Shown here: piece by piece, positions 1 through 7,684 of the stretch | Layout of the letters: every line of letters starts with the position of its first letter | Numbering within the stretch: the stretch's first letter is position 1 | Assembly (NCBI GenBank): GCA_037134895.1 | Contig: JBAXLI010000001.1 | Location: 1-64,000, forward strand | Length of the DNA stretch: 64,000 nucleotides | Direction of reading: 5' to 3' | Origin: CAIRDP01 sp037134895 | Lineage (GTDB): Bacteria > Bacteroidota > Bacteroidia > Bacteroidales > FEN-979 | The notes under the pieces: generated by a model | Seen by the model: the letters and a program-made list of their open reading frames with translations, nothing else | The model's database searches: none | What the model was told of the DNA's origin: nothing | Translations under genes and position numbers: made by a program

Positions 1-51
1 TGGAATAAAAACTAGTTTAATTTTGACTTCGATTGAACCTATCTATATTAC

Positions 52-1251
52 ATGAAACTGTTCGAAGTAAAAGACAAGTTGGGGAAGCAGGAGTTTTACC
101 GGGTAGCGAAGGAACTTTACAGGAATGACGCAAACTGGGTTTGTCCGCTGGATGCCGACATTGAAGACGTTTTCAATCCTGCAGGCAACATACTTTTCAA
201 AGACGGAGAGGCAATACGATGGGTTTTAAAGGATGTTGAAGGCAGATTGCTTGGCAGGGTAGGCGCATTCTTCAACCGCGGCAAGGCTGCAAAAACCGAA
301 CAACCGACCGGTGGCATGGGTTTCTTCGAATGCGTGAACGACAATCAGGCTGCCTTCATTCTGTTCGATGCCTGCCGCGAGTGGTTGAAATCAAAGGGCA
401 TGGAAGCCATGGACGGCCCAATCACTTTCGGCGAGAACCTGACGTACTGGGGACTGCTAATCAAAGGCTTTACCCAGCCGGTATACGGAATGCCTTACAA
501 CTTTCCTTACTACAGGGACCTTTTTGACGCTTACGGGTTTAAAACGTATTTCGAACAGTTTTCATACGAGGCCGATCTTGCCAAACCATTTCCCGAACGA
601 CAGGTGAAATTTTCAATGCACCTGAAGGAAAAGTTCCGGCTCGAGCATTTCGATTTCAGCAAAAAGGAAAAGTACCTGAACGACATCTGCACCGTATATA
701 ATGCGGTATGGGCCGATTTTCACGAGGATTACACCCCCCTGGATTATTCCGAGATCGAGAAGATCATGAGGAAGGCCAAGGCAATCATTAACCAGGAATT
801 CATCTGGTTCGTTTACGACCAGGACCGGCCCGTTGCTCTCGTAGTGGTGTTTCCCGATGTGAACCAGATACTGAAAAAACTTGGCAACGGGAAACTTAAT
901 CTGCCCAACATAATTAAATTCCTCTGGTATAAAAACACCGGGACCATTACCAGGGCAAGGCAGCTTCTTACAGCCGTTGTTCCCGATTACCAGCGGTCGG
1001 GAGTCACGGGCGTGTTGTTCCTTACCATGGTTGACTCCCTGAAAAAGCATAAGATCAAATATCTTGACATGTCCTGGGTTGGAGATTACAATGTGACCGT
1101 GAACAAGATCTACCGCCTTCTCGACATACCGGTAGTGAAGACTCATGCCACTCTTCGCTATATGTTCGATCCCACGAAAGAAGTACAACGCTTTACCAAC
1201 GTGCATACATCAAAACACGACAGGCTTGCCGGCCAGGCAGGTGGTGCCTGA
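52..1251 (+). CDS. YghO-like GNAT-fold acyltransferase family protein
   Basis: A 399-residue soluble protein with no signal peptide or membrane segment. The overall pattern fits the YghO-like family of large GNAT-related proteins: an N-terminal part rich in aromatic residues (MPYNFPYY near residue 147), then a C-terminal acyltransferase-like half with VVPDYQRSGVTGVLF near residues 308-322, which resembles the acyl-CoA-binding loop of GNAT enzymes (usual form R/Q-x-x-G-x-G/A). The family is common in Bacteroidota and its substrate is not known to me. It converges on the next gene, with stop codons only one base apart and no obvious terminator between them. The start ATG lies 52 bases into the window, so its promoter is only partly visible. 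The family call is by recall of sequence pattern; the specific reaction is unassigned. Confidence 0.7.
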   Translation: MKLFEVKDKLGKQEFYRVAKELYRNDANWVCPLDADIEDVFNPAGNILFKDGEAIRWVLKDVEGRLLGRVGAFFNRGKAAKTEQPTGGMGFFECVNDNQAAFILFDACREWLKSKGMEAMDGPITFGENLTYWGLLIKGFTQPVYGMPYNFPYYRDLFDAYGFKTYFEQFSYEADLAKPFPERQVKFSMHLKEKFRLEHFDFSKKEKYLNDICTVYNAVWADFHEDYTPLDYSEIEKIMRKAKAIINQEFIWFVYDQDRPVALVVVFPDVNQILKKLGNGKLNLPNIIKFLWYKNTGTITRARQLLTAVVPDYQRSGVTGVLFLTMVDSLKKHKIKYLDMSWVGDYNVTVNKIYRLLDIPVVKTHATLRYMFDPTKEVQRFTNVHTSKHDRLAGQAGGA

Positions 1252-1252
1252 T

Positions 1253-2539
1253 TCATCTGTTTAAGGCTTCAACGATCATCATTGCAGCATTCTCAATTCC
1301 TGTTACCGAACTGTCGATGCTGAGATCATAACTCCCGGGCTTGCCCCGGGTCATATGCGTGTAATGCCGGCAATAATTCACCCTTTCCCTGTCAATCCTT
1401 GCCATCTCCCTGCCTGCGTTCCCGGGACTGAGGCCATATTCATGAATGATCCGTTGCAGCCTGAATTCCTTTGGCGCATGAACAAATACAGCAAAACAGC
1501 CGGGATGATCCTTCAGGATAACATCTGCGCAACGCCCGACGATCACACAGGAGCCCTTTTCACTTATATCCCATATGACTTTGCTCTGGGCCTCGAACAG
1601 TTTGTCAAGCGCCGACTTTTCGCCTTCCACGTAAGCATAATTCTGTTCAATCAGCTCGAACAACAGGCTGTGCTTTAGTTTCTGTTCATGGGCCTTAACA
1701 TATTCGGGTGACAGATGGCCTTCTTTTGCCGAAAGGTCTATCAGTTCCTTGTCATAAAACGGGATATTGAGGGCCTTCGCTACGATCTGCCCGATCTCAT
1801 GTCCGCCGCTGCCGAATTCCCTGGCGATGGTAATGATAAGATTCTTTTTGAGGTCTGCGGATGTTATTCTGCTTGCTGTTACATCAATCTCTTTTTCGCC
1901 AGGCAAGGGATCCAGGAATTTCAGCTTCCTGCTGTAGAGCCTCACCGTGGTGCCTACCAGCAATGCCGCGGCTATTGTTCCTTCGCGTATCCCCCTCAGT
2001 TCGTGCAGAAAAATGAAAGAACTGATGACCCCGATTGCAACCAGTGTACAATCCAGCCCCACTTTCACCTTTCCGAATTCAACATGAAAGGTTTTGGAGA
2101 CAGCCAGGCATAAACCCTCTCCTGCAAGATAGATCACCTTAGCCTTAACCTGGAGGTAAACACCCATTGCAACCAAGGCGATGCTCAGTATGCAAAACAG
2201 CCATTGGAGCAAGTAATTTGACACATGTACGTTAGCTGAAACAAGGTAAAGGGCCAGATCGGTGAAAGCCCCGAAAATCATGGCAACCGGCAACTGCAGG
2301 AGTTGTATCCACTGGTAGTTCCTGCGCAGCAATGCCATCTGCAAAAGAATAAAAAGAATATTCAGGATCACTGTGAACATCCCCATCGTGAGAGGGAACT
2401 CAAGGCTGTAAATATATGGATTGCTTGACACCGGTGAGATGCCCAGGTTTGCCTTGACCGACAGGGCAATGCCCAGGGTAAGGATGAAGAGGCCTGTAAG
2501 CAATACCAGGCTTCGTCTAAGCAGCCCTTCAGTTTTCAT
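1253..2539 (-). CDS. YczE-like membrane protein fused to cytidylate kinase-like domain
   Basis: The 428-residue product has two unrelated halves. Residues 1-205 form about six hydrophobic segments resembling the YczE/YitT-type integral membrane family (DUF6198-like), including the N-terminal LGIALSVKANLGISPVSS stretch typical of those proteins. Residues 230-428 are a soluble cytidylate-kinase-like domain (Cytidylate_kin2 type) with the P-loop-like segment TIAREFGSGGHEIG at about 236-249, FYDKELI soon after, and VIVGRCADVIL near 333. The linker is short and charged. Stand-alone copies of each half are widespread. The fusion suggests a membrane-tethered nucleotide or small-molecule kinase, or a transporter gated by a nucleotide-binding domain; that is inference. 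The gene is monocistronic, read away from a promoter in 2540-2717. Confidence 0.8.
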   Translation of the reverse strand: MKTEGLLRRSLVLLTGLFILTLGIALSVKANLGISPVSSNPYIYSLEFPLTMGMFTVILNILFILLQMALLRRNYQWIQLLQLPVAMIFGAFTDLALYLVSANVHVSNYLLQWLFCILSIALVAMGVYLQVKAKVIYLAGEGLCLAVSKTFHVEFGKVKVGLDCTLVAIGVISSFIFLHELRGIREGTIAAALLVGTTVRLYSRKLKFLDPLPGEKEIDVTASRITSADLKKNLIITIAREFGSGGHEIGQIVAKALNIPFYDKELIDLSAKEGHLSPEYVKAHEQKLKHSLLFELIEQNYAYVEGEKSALDKLFEAQSKVIWDISEKGSCVIVGRCADVILKDHPGCFAVFVHAPKEFRLQRIIHEYGLSPGNAGREMARIDRERVNYCRHYTHMTRGKPGSYDLSIDSSVTGIENAAMMIVEALNR

Positions 2540-2717
2540 GATTACATTTCATGGTCATATGTCGCCCAAATGTAGAAATAAAGAGCTTGATTCTTATTAA
2601 AACAAATGGCTGTCCATTTTCCCGGACAACTTAACAACACAAGGTAACCAGAAGTTCCGTTTTTTCAGGTCAGATATTTCGTCGGAGTAGTATGCTGAAT
2701 CTTATTTCTCGATGTTT

Positions 2718-3116
2718 TCAGCGGGGAATCTTCTTTTTCGCATCGTACCAGCAACTGATAAATAGCAATGATGGAATGCTAAAGATCACCATTGGGATTA
2801 AGGCCAACATCTTACCATGAGCTTCCTGATTGAACAGGTTAAGGATAAAAACCAGTATAAAGCAGGAAACGGAAAGAAAGCCCCCGAGTTTTTCATTCCA
2901 CCACCCAAGGAGCAAGCCGAAAAGTCCCATGCCCCAGACGATGAAAATTATTATAACAACAGGGGATACTCCGCTTAAAAATGGCTCTCCCGGGTGCCTT
3001 TGGCTCCCCTCGATTAGATACCCTATGAACATGAAAAAGGCAAAGGCAGCTAACAGCAGCCCAAGGATACGTGCAATCCAGCGCTCGGTATTAGAAGAAC
3101 GGTTTTTTGTTTTCAC
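2718..3116 (-). CDS. Small four-TM hypothetical membrane protein
   Basis: A 132-residue protein with a basic N-terminus and four predicted membrane spans (roughly residues 13-33, 50-70, 78-95 and 103-122), ending in a lysine-rich tail CWYDAKKKIPR. It resembles small uncharacterised Bacteroidota membrane proteins of the DUF7670 type, but I cannot confirm that. No catalytic motif is visible. It is transcribed alone on the minus strand and its start faces an AT-rich divergent region shared with the repeat protein at 3449. Confidence 0.65.
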   Translation of the reverse strand: MKTKNRSSNTERWIARILGLLLAAFAFFMFIGYLIEGSQRHPGEPFLSGVSPVVIIIFIVWGMGLFGLLLGWWNEKLGGFLSVSCFILVFILNLFNQEAHGKMLALIPMVIFSIPSLLFISCWYDAKKKIPR

Positions 3117-3290
3117 AATAAAGTTTTGATTTCAGTTCGATAATTCAAAATTAAAAAAATTTTGTGATAATAATAATTTTTCAATGCATAATTACCTGGG
3201 ATTGTGTGGATAAACAATTAAAATTAAAACCATTCGAGCCAGTATGAAAAAAAATTCTGAGTCATAGTTAGTTATTGTCTCGTCCTGAAA

Positions 3291-3394
3291 AAAAGTGTAA
3301 TATTTTTTCGATAAATCGTAAACTCAGCATTATTCATCGATCATCTCCCCTTGTTCATCGGGGACAATCATCCCTTCCAACGAATTACACTTTT
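3291..3394 (+). promoter_or_regulatory. Nested inverted repeats in the leader of the repeat protein
   Basis: An exact 11-base inverted repeat, AAAAGTGTAAT at 3291-3301 and ATTACACTTTT at 3384-3394, encloses a smaller hairpin TCCCC (3346-3350) / GGGGA (3360-3364) with a nine-base loop. The element ends 54 bases before the ATG of the secreted repeat protein. This could be a structured 5' leader or a regulator binding region. The rest of the 332-base gap (3117-3448) is very AT-rich and holds no credible gene; an in-frame extension of the downstream gene back to 3275 crosses this structure and lacks protein-like composition. Confidence 0.35.
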
Positions 3395-3448
3395 ACAGCC
3401 CTTCAATCTGCTGTAATTTTGCTTCATCAACATCAAATACAAAGAAAA

Positions 3449-3820
3449 ATGAAAGCAACAGTATGTATCGCAATCTTCGCCCTGATCCTCACAACCAACA
3501 TTCTTTATGCAAGCAATGACAACACAACAATAACGAATAAAGAAGTAAACACATCGATGATTATTTCATTGGTGCCGACCACCCCTAAAGAGGCTACTTT
3601 TGAAGATGCGACCACAATAAATCTCACTGACCTTTCCCCTGTGAACCCTGTTGAAGCTGATTTTTCGGATGTTGATTATGAAATGACCCCTGCTTTTTCA
3701 ACACTGGCACCCATTACCCCGAGCGAAGCTGATTTCAACGATAGTGAAATCCAGAATACAGATTTCAAAGCACTTGCTCCCGTTACCCCAACCGTTGCCG
3801 ACATTGCCGACCTCAATTAA
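3449..3820 (+). CDS. Small secreted protein with four internal repeats
   Basis: A 123-residue protein with a clear Sec signal peptide (MKATVCIAIFALILTTNILY, cleavage likely after YA near residue 21). The mature part is acidic and contains four copies of a 13-residue motif L-x-P-x-[TN]-P-x-[EV]-A-[DT]-[FI]-x-D, at residues 41-53, 62-74, 86-98 and 109-121, spaced 21-24 residues apart. There is no cysteine in the mature chain and no T9SS sorting tail, so it is probably periplasmic or released. I chose the ATG at 3449 because it begins a good signal peptide; the open frame starts earlier at 3275 without signal features. A strong terminator follows at 3848, so it is a single-gene unit. I do not recognise a named family. 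The regular acidic motifs could bind metal ions or a repeating partner, but this is speculation. Confidence 0.75.
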   Translation: MKATVCIAIFALILTTNILYASNDNTTITNKEVNTSMIISLVPTTPKEATFEDATTINLTDLSPVNPVEADFSDVDYEMTPAFSTLAPITPSEADFNDSEIQNTDFKALAPVTPTVADIADLN

Positions 3821-3847
3821 AACTCGATATATCTTCCCCATCTTCAT

Positions 3848-3878
3848 GAAGCTGCCTTTTGGGTGGCTTCTTTTGTTT
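3848..3878 (+). terminator. Rho-independent terminator after the repeat protein
   Basis: Stem GAAGCTGCC (3848-3856) pairs with GGTGGCTTC (3862-3870), nine pairs including two G-T wobbles, with a five-base loop and the T-rich tail TTTTGTTT. It lies 27 bases after the stop codon. Confidence 0.85.
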
Positions 3879-3885
3879 AAATCAA

Positions 3886-3893
3886 TAAATTTG
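3886..3893 (+). promoter_or_regulatory. Bacteroidota-type -7 element before the methyltransferase
   Basis: TAAATTTG matches the TAnnTTTG -7 consensus of Bacteroidota sigma-ABfr promoters and lies 26 bases before the ATG at 3920. A TTTG about 24 bases upstream (3858-3861) could serve as the -33 element but lies inside the terminator hairpin. The same octamer recurs at 4494-4501, 23 bases before the next gene, suggesting each gene has its own promoter. Confidence 0.4.
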
Positions 3894-3919
3894 TTAGCAT
3901 CTGTATAATATTAAAAACC

Positions 3920-4480
3920 ATGAAGAAAATACTAACTGGTAGTGAAATGGATCGTATGCCCAACTGGGGATTTAAAATGATGGCTTTTATGTTCAACATA
4001 GGCGATCTTTTAAAATCTCCAGATAAGCGTCTCCAACCATTTAATCTGCAAAAAGGTCAGACAGTGATCGATTACGGCTCAGGTACGGGACGTTATCTCA
4101 AACCAGCATCTGAAAAGGTCGGTGATAACGGACTTGTTTATGCTGTTGATATCCATGAACTTGCCATTGAAGCTGCCCATACCCAGATCAAAAAACACAA
4201 CCTGAAGAATATTAAACCGATCCAGACTGATGGAAAAACGGTGAATATTCCTTCTCAGATAGCCGATGTAATCTATGCTTTGGATATGTTCCACATGGTA
4301 AAAGATACAAACGGGTTCCTGAAAGAGCTCAACAGGTTGATCAACCCCGAGGGTATATTGTATCTCGAAGATGGTCATCAGCCGAGAGAACAAGCAAAAG
4401 AAAAAGTCATGCGTTCGGGATGTTGGGATATTATTGCTGAGAATAAATCGTTTATTACCTGTAAACCAAAAACTCATTAA
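3920..4480 (+). CDS. Class I SAM-dependent methyltransferase
   Basis: A 186-residue cytosolic protein of the UbiE/Methyltransf_11 type. Motif I, VIDYGSGTGRYL (residues 50-61), binds S-adenosylmethionine. Motif II/post-I, VYAVDIHELAIE (about 73-84), contains the acidic residue that contacts the SAM ribose. VIYALDMFHMVKD near 117 is the usual motif IV region. The length is short for UbiE and the substrate cannot be read from sequence. It is followed after 44 bases by the interrupted Dph6-like gene on the same strand, so the two may be functionally related, but each has its own -7 element. Confidence 0.85.
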   Translation: MKKILTGSEMDRMPNWGFKMMAFMFNIGDLLKSPDKRLQPFNLQKGQTVIDYGSGTGRYLKPASEKVGDNGLVYAVDIHELAIEAAHTQIKKHNLKNIKPIQTDGKTVNIPSQIADVIYALDMFHMVKDTNGFLKELNRLINPEGILYLEDGHQPREQAKEKVMRSGCWDIIAENKSFITCKPKTH

Positions 4481-4524
4481 TGGGGTAACTCAATAAATTT
4501 GATCTTCAGTAAGATAAAATACTC

Positions 4525-5268
4525 ATGCAGTTCAAAGAAAAAGTTGTTTTCAATTGGAGTGGCGGTAAAGACTCGGCTTTATGTTTGCATGAAATCTTGC
4601 AGGATCAGAATTATGAGGTAGCGTCTTTATTGACCACTATTAGTCAGCCTTATCAACGAATATCAATGCACGGTGTTAGAGTTGAACTGCTGGATATTCA
4701 GGCAGAACGAATAGGGTTACCATTGTTGAAAATTCCAATTCCAGAAATGCCCACCATGGAAGCCTATGATAATACCATGGCAGCAGTTTTATTGTAGTTA
4801 AAAAATAGAGGAGTGACCGCATCGGTTTTCGGTGATATTTTCTTGGAAGATTTACGGAATTACCGAGAAGATAAATTGGCGGAGTTGAATCTGAAGGGTG
4901 TTTTTCCATTATGGAAGAAATCGACCAGAAAACTTATAAGGAAGTTCATTGATACTGGATTTAAAGCTGTTACAACTTGTGTGAATGATAAATACCTGGA
5001 CAAGAGTTTTGTTGGAAGGATAATCGATGATGATTTTTTGAATGATCTTCCCGACAATGTTGATCCTTGCGGGGAAAATGGAGAGTACCACAGTTTTGTT
5101 TTTGATGCTCCATTCTTCTCACGACCCATACAAATCGAAAAAGGTGAAATAATTTATCGAAAGTATACTGGCTCAGCGACAAAGGATCAATCAAAAGTTG
5201 ATCCCAACGTCACAAATAAGGCAGATAGCCCATTTGATAATGGCTTTTGGTACTGTGACCTTCTTTAA
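4525..5268 (+). pseudogene. Dph6-like diphthine-ammonia ligase family ATPase, in-frame amber stop
   Basis: One continuous reading frame encodes a complete PP-loop ATPase of the Dph6 (MJ0570/ATP_bind_4) family except for a single TAG at 4795-4797, codon 91. Before it are the ATP-binding SGGKDSALCLHEIL (residues 12-25) and TMEAYDNTMAAVLL. After it, still in the same frame, come SVFGDIFLEDLRNYRE, VDPCGENGEYHSF and the family-typical end FWYCDLL. Apart from the stop the length (247 codons) is normal for the family. A GTG at 4813 could restart translation, giving a 151-residue C-terminal piece without the ATP site. In eukaryotes and archaea Dph6 amidates diphthine on elongation factor 2; bacterial relatives have no established substrate. 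This is either a recent nonsense mutation, a sequencing error, or read-through. Confidence 0.8.
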
Positions 5269-5305
5269 TAACCTTCATGACAATCTCCTCCTTCTAAAAG
5301 ATCAG

Positions 5306-5500
5306 ATGAATATCGAAACTGGCCCCATGAAATCAATCCTGTGGTTCTTCAGTTGCCTTCTCCCGTTAATGATAACCGCAAATAGTCCTTATGAAGGTGC
5401 TGATGGAAAGATCAAACTGAACATTGCCAATGGTTTATGGGCACAGCACAATTTCAAATTTCTTGGGATCAGAGGGACGTTAATCGTAATTATTCGCTGA
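5306..5500 (+). pseudogene. Serpin-like fragment (remnant)
   Basis: A short frame starting at 5306 or 5327 has a signal-peptide-like start (MKSILWFFSCLLPLMITA) followed by YEGADGK and IKLNIANGLWAQHNFKFL. The latter strongly resembles the core helix/strand segment of bacterial serpins, which reads close to I-A-N-A-L-W-A-Q with a following KFL. The coding resemblance stops within about 20 codons, and the fragment runs into the 3' end of the convergent T9SS gene, overlapping it by 11 bases. A full serpin is about 370-420 residues, so this is at most a deleted remnant joining the signal region to an early core segment. The identification rests on remembered family pattern. Confidence 0.4.
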
Positions 5501-7418
5501 GCAGAATCAATTTGCGTGATCCATATCCACGGTTTGTAAAAATCGTAATAGCTGCAATTCCCGGACTAAAAATCGGTTTACCTGCAGAACCCGTGAAACT
5601 GAGATCAAAGGAGTGCTCTCCTTTTTGAAGGACTCCTGGTGATTTGTAAAGGAGGATTGTTTTTCCATACATATCTATCAATGAAATATCCAGGGGAGAA
5701 GCATTCTTCATCGTCAGGCTGACCCTGATATGCCCGGCCGATGGATTCGGGAATACCGAGAAGATCAGAGGGGTGTCATCTTTTTCAGATACATTAACCA
5801 TTGCAGTATCAAGCGTAAAGGAAACAATCCGGGTTTGCCATGACATCGAACCGGTTACCGGAACGTATTGCTGTGTATACCAGAAATGCAGCTCATCAGC
5901 AGGATCTACGGTCATGCAACTGTAATCACCCCAGCGATTGTTTACGACTTGAAATCCCCCGCCTTCGACGATTTCGGTTTCTCCGAAGGTCATTGTATTC
6001 AATGGATCCTCCGCTTTACGGCCGGTAATTCGTATGGATGGAGAGATGTTGTTCCCCGAAACACTATATCCCATGGCCATATTGCCATTCACATCCATAG
6101 CAACACTGCCCATCCAGCGGTCATTATCGTCTGGACAGTATGTGCCCTGCTGATGCAGAAACCAGTTGTTTCCCTGACGGCGAAGTTCATACCAACGTTT
6201 TGCCGCGTGCTCGCCTGGAATATCCTGTACCGTATGACAGGTTACCAGGGTTTGGTAGGTGCCGAAATTCCTGTATTGCAAGCGGTGCATCAGGCGATCA
6301 CCCATTGTAAACAACCTGTATGTTGTATTTGGCTGTCTGATTGTATTGGGGTTGATAGTATTAAGATTTCCTGTAAAAGGTTGGACCATGAGGATGGTAT
6401 CCTCTTCTAATGAACAATTGGTCGTGTCGTTCCAGTCGACCGTACATTTCCAAATCCACAACTGGTCGGAGGGAAAACCCATCTGGTCATCTTTGATGCA
6501 TGCCAGGAAATTCGGAGTTCCCGGTGGAGGAAGCGGCCCGTCGAGATCGGCTGGCAGGAAACACGAAGGATCCGCATACATATCAGTTCCGGTAGATGGC
6601 ACGTGAAAAAGTTTTGCCCTCGGATTACTTGTACCACTGATCATATCTTCACGATTAAATACCATGACTGTTAATCCCTTCCATTCTGCAGGACTTGACG
6701 GGGGAATGTAGGCTTCGTTTACCGTCATATAATACCCGTCGGGCCACACTCCGAACTTTGGATAGTCGGGCATGTTGTCAAAGGTGTATGCATAACAATT
6801 CCAACCACCGGTTGGATCGGAGGTTTGCGACACGGCGATCAGTTCAAAATACTGGTTGGGTATATCATAAACCATTGCACTGGCAAGCCAACGGTCGCTC
6901 AAATGATCATATACGACGATTGGATCAGTATAATAGTCAAGATTGTTCCAGGGGCCGGGGAGGTTACTCCAAAGCGTTTTATTGTTCGCGGGTCCGTAAA
7001 GCAAGGTGCCGTTTTTATCCCAAATCGCAAAAGCATACTTCACCATCTGGAAATAGTGGTTGGGCCCGACCTCGCCGTCGGTATCAGGGTTTGGTGACTG
7101 ATTCACATTTGATATCCCCTCAATATTAAGTTGCAATGGGATGGTGGCGACAACAGGAAGAGATGGATTTTTACCGATCTGAAATACCGGACTGTCGGCG
7201 TTCTTGACCAAAGCCGGGTAATATTGCTCCATTTGATGTGCTGCTGCAGGTGGATCGGGGAATGGAAGCGGGGTTGTTAAAGCAAGTGAAGCAAGATGTG
7301 CCGATGCAACAGGCGCCACATGATGCTTTGGTGTGAATCGTTTTTGATGGCTGTTTGCAATGGAAGGGAACAGTAGCAAACAAACCAGGAAAAGAATGAT
7401 TGCTTTTGTTTTGGCCAT
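5490..7418 (-). CDS. T9SS-exported protein of unknown function
   Basis: A 642-residue secreted protein. Residues 1-23 are a Sec signal peptide. The central 450 residues look like an all-beta fold, with motifs such as DGEVGPNHYFQMVKYAFAIW (about 115-134), DYYTDPIVVYDHLSDRWLAS and WMGSVAMDVNGNMAMGYS, which recur in an uncharacterised family of Bacteroidota surface proteins that may be beta-propellers. The last ~85 residues are a T9SS type A sorting domain beginning FSVFPNPSAGHIRVSL. No catalytic residues can be assigned. The gene appears monocistronic. It would be transported across the outer membrane and anchored or released at the cell surface; the function itself is unknown. Confidence 0.75.
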   Translation of the reverse strand: MAKTKAIILFLVCLLLFPSIANSHQKRFTPKHHVAPVASAHLASLALTTPLPFPDPPAAAHQMEQYYPALVKNADSPVFQIGKNPSLPVVATIPLQLNIEGISNVNQSPNPDTDGEVGPNHYFQMVKYAFAIWDKNGTLLYGPANNKTLWSNLPGPWNNLDYYTDPIVVYDHLSDRWLASAMVYDIPNQYFELIAVSQTSDPTGGWNCYAYTFDNMPDYPKFGVWPDGYYMTVNEAYIPPSSPAEWKGLTVMVFNREDMISGTSNPRAKLFHVPSTGTDMYADPSCFLPADLDGPLPPPGTPNFLACIKDDQMGFPSDQLWIWKCTVDWNDTTNCSLEEDTILMVQPFTGNLNTINPNTIRQPNTTYRLFTMGDRLMHRLQYRNFGTYQTLVTCHTVQDIPGEHAAKRWYELRRQGNNWFLHQQGTYCPDDNDRWMGSVAMDVNGNMAMGYSVSGNNISPSIRITGRKAEDPLNTMTFGETEIVEGGGFQVVNNRWGDYSCMTVDPADELHFWYTQQYVPVTGSMSWQTRIVSFTLDTAMVNVSEKDDTPLIFSVFPNPSAGHIRVSLTMKNASPLDISLIDMYGKTILLYKSPGVLQKGEHSFDLSFTGSAGKPIFSPGIAAITIFTNRGYGSRKLILLSE

Positions 7419-7684
7419 AAATTCTTATTTATTACTTTTTAATTCACGGATTATCAAAGTATAAATGTAATATGTAAAGAGAATTTTTCAATGACTTACT
7501 TTACCAATGGTCGTTTTTACCTTGCAGGATGCAGAATTACGGCCTGAAAATTAACTTTTGTGAAGATGGAGCAGTTAAGGGGAAATTATCTTCTGTGTTT
7601 GCATGTTCCCACCAACAAAATCATCAACTTTCGCAAAATCGATGATGAACTGCCGGTAGCTTTATTTATCAGGTGCTTTAAATT

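Noticed and set aside
3275..3448. An N-terminal extension of the repeat protein
   Set aside because: The extra 58 residues have no signal peptide and cover the inverted repeats; the ATG at 3449 starts a clean signal peptide.
4795..4797. Selenocysteine or pyrrolysine codon in the Dph6-like gene
   Set aside because: It is TAG, not TGA; family members show no special residue at that position as far as I recall; and TAG is used as a normal stop in other genes of this window.
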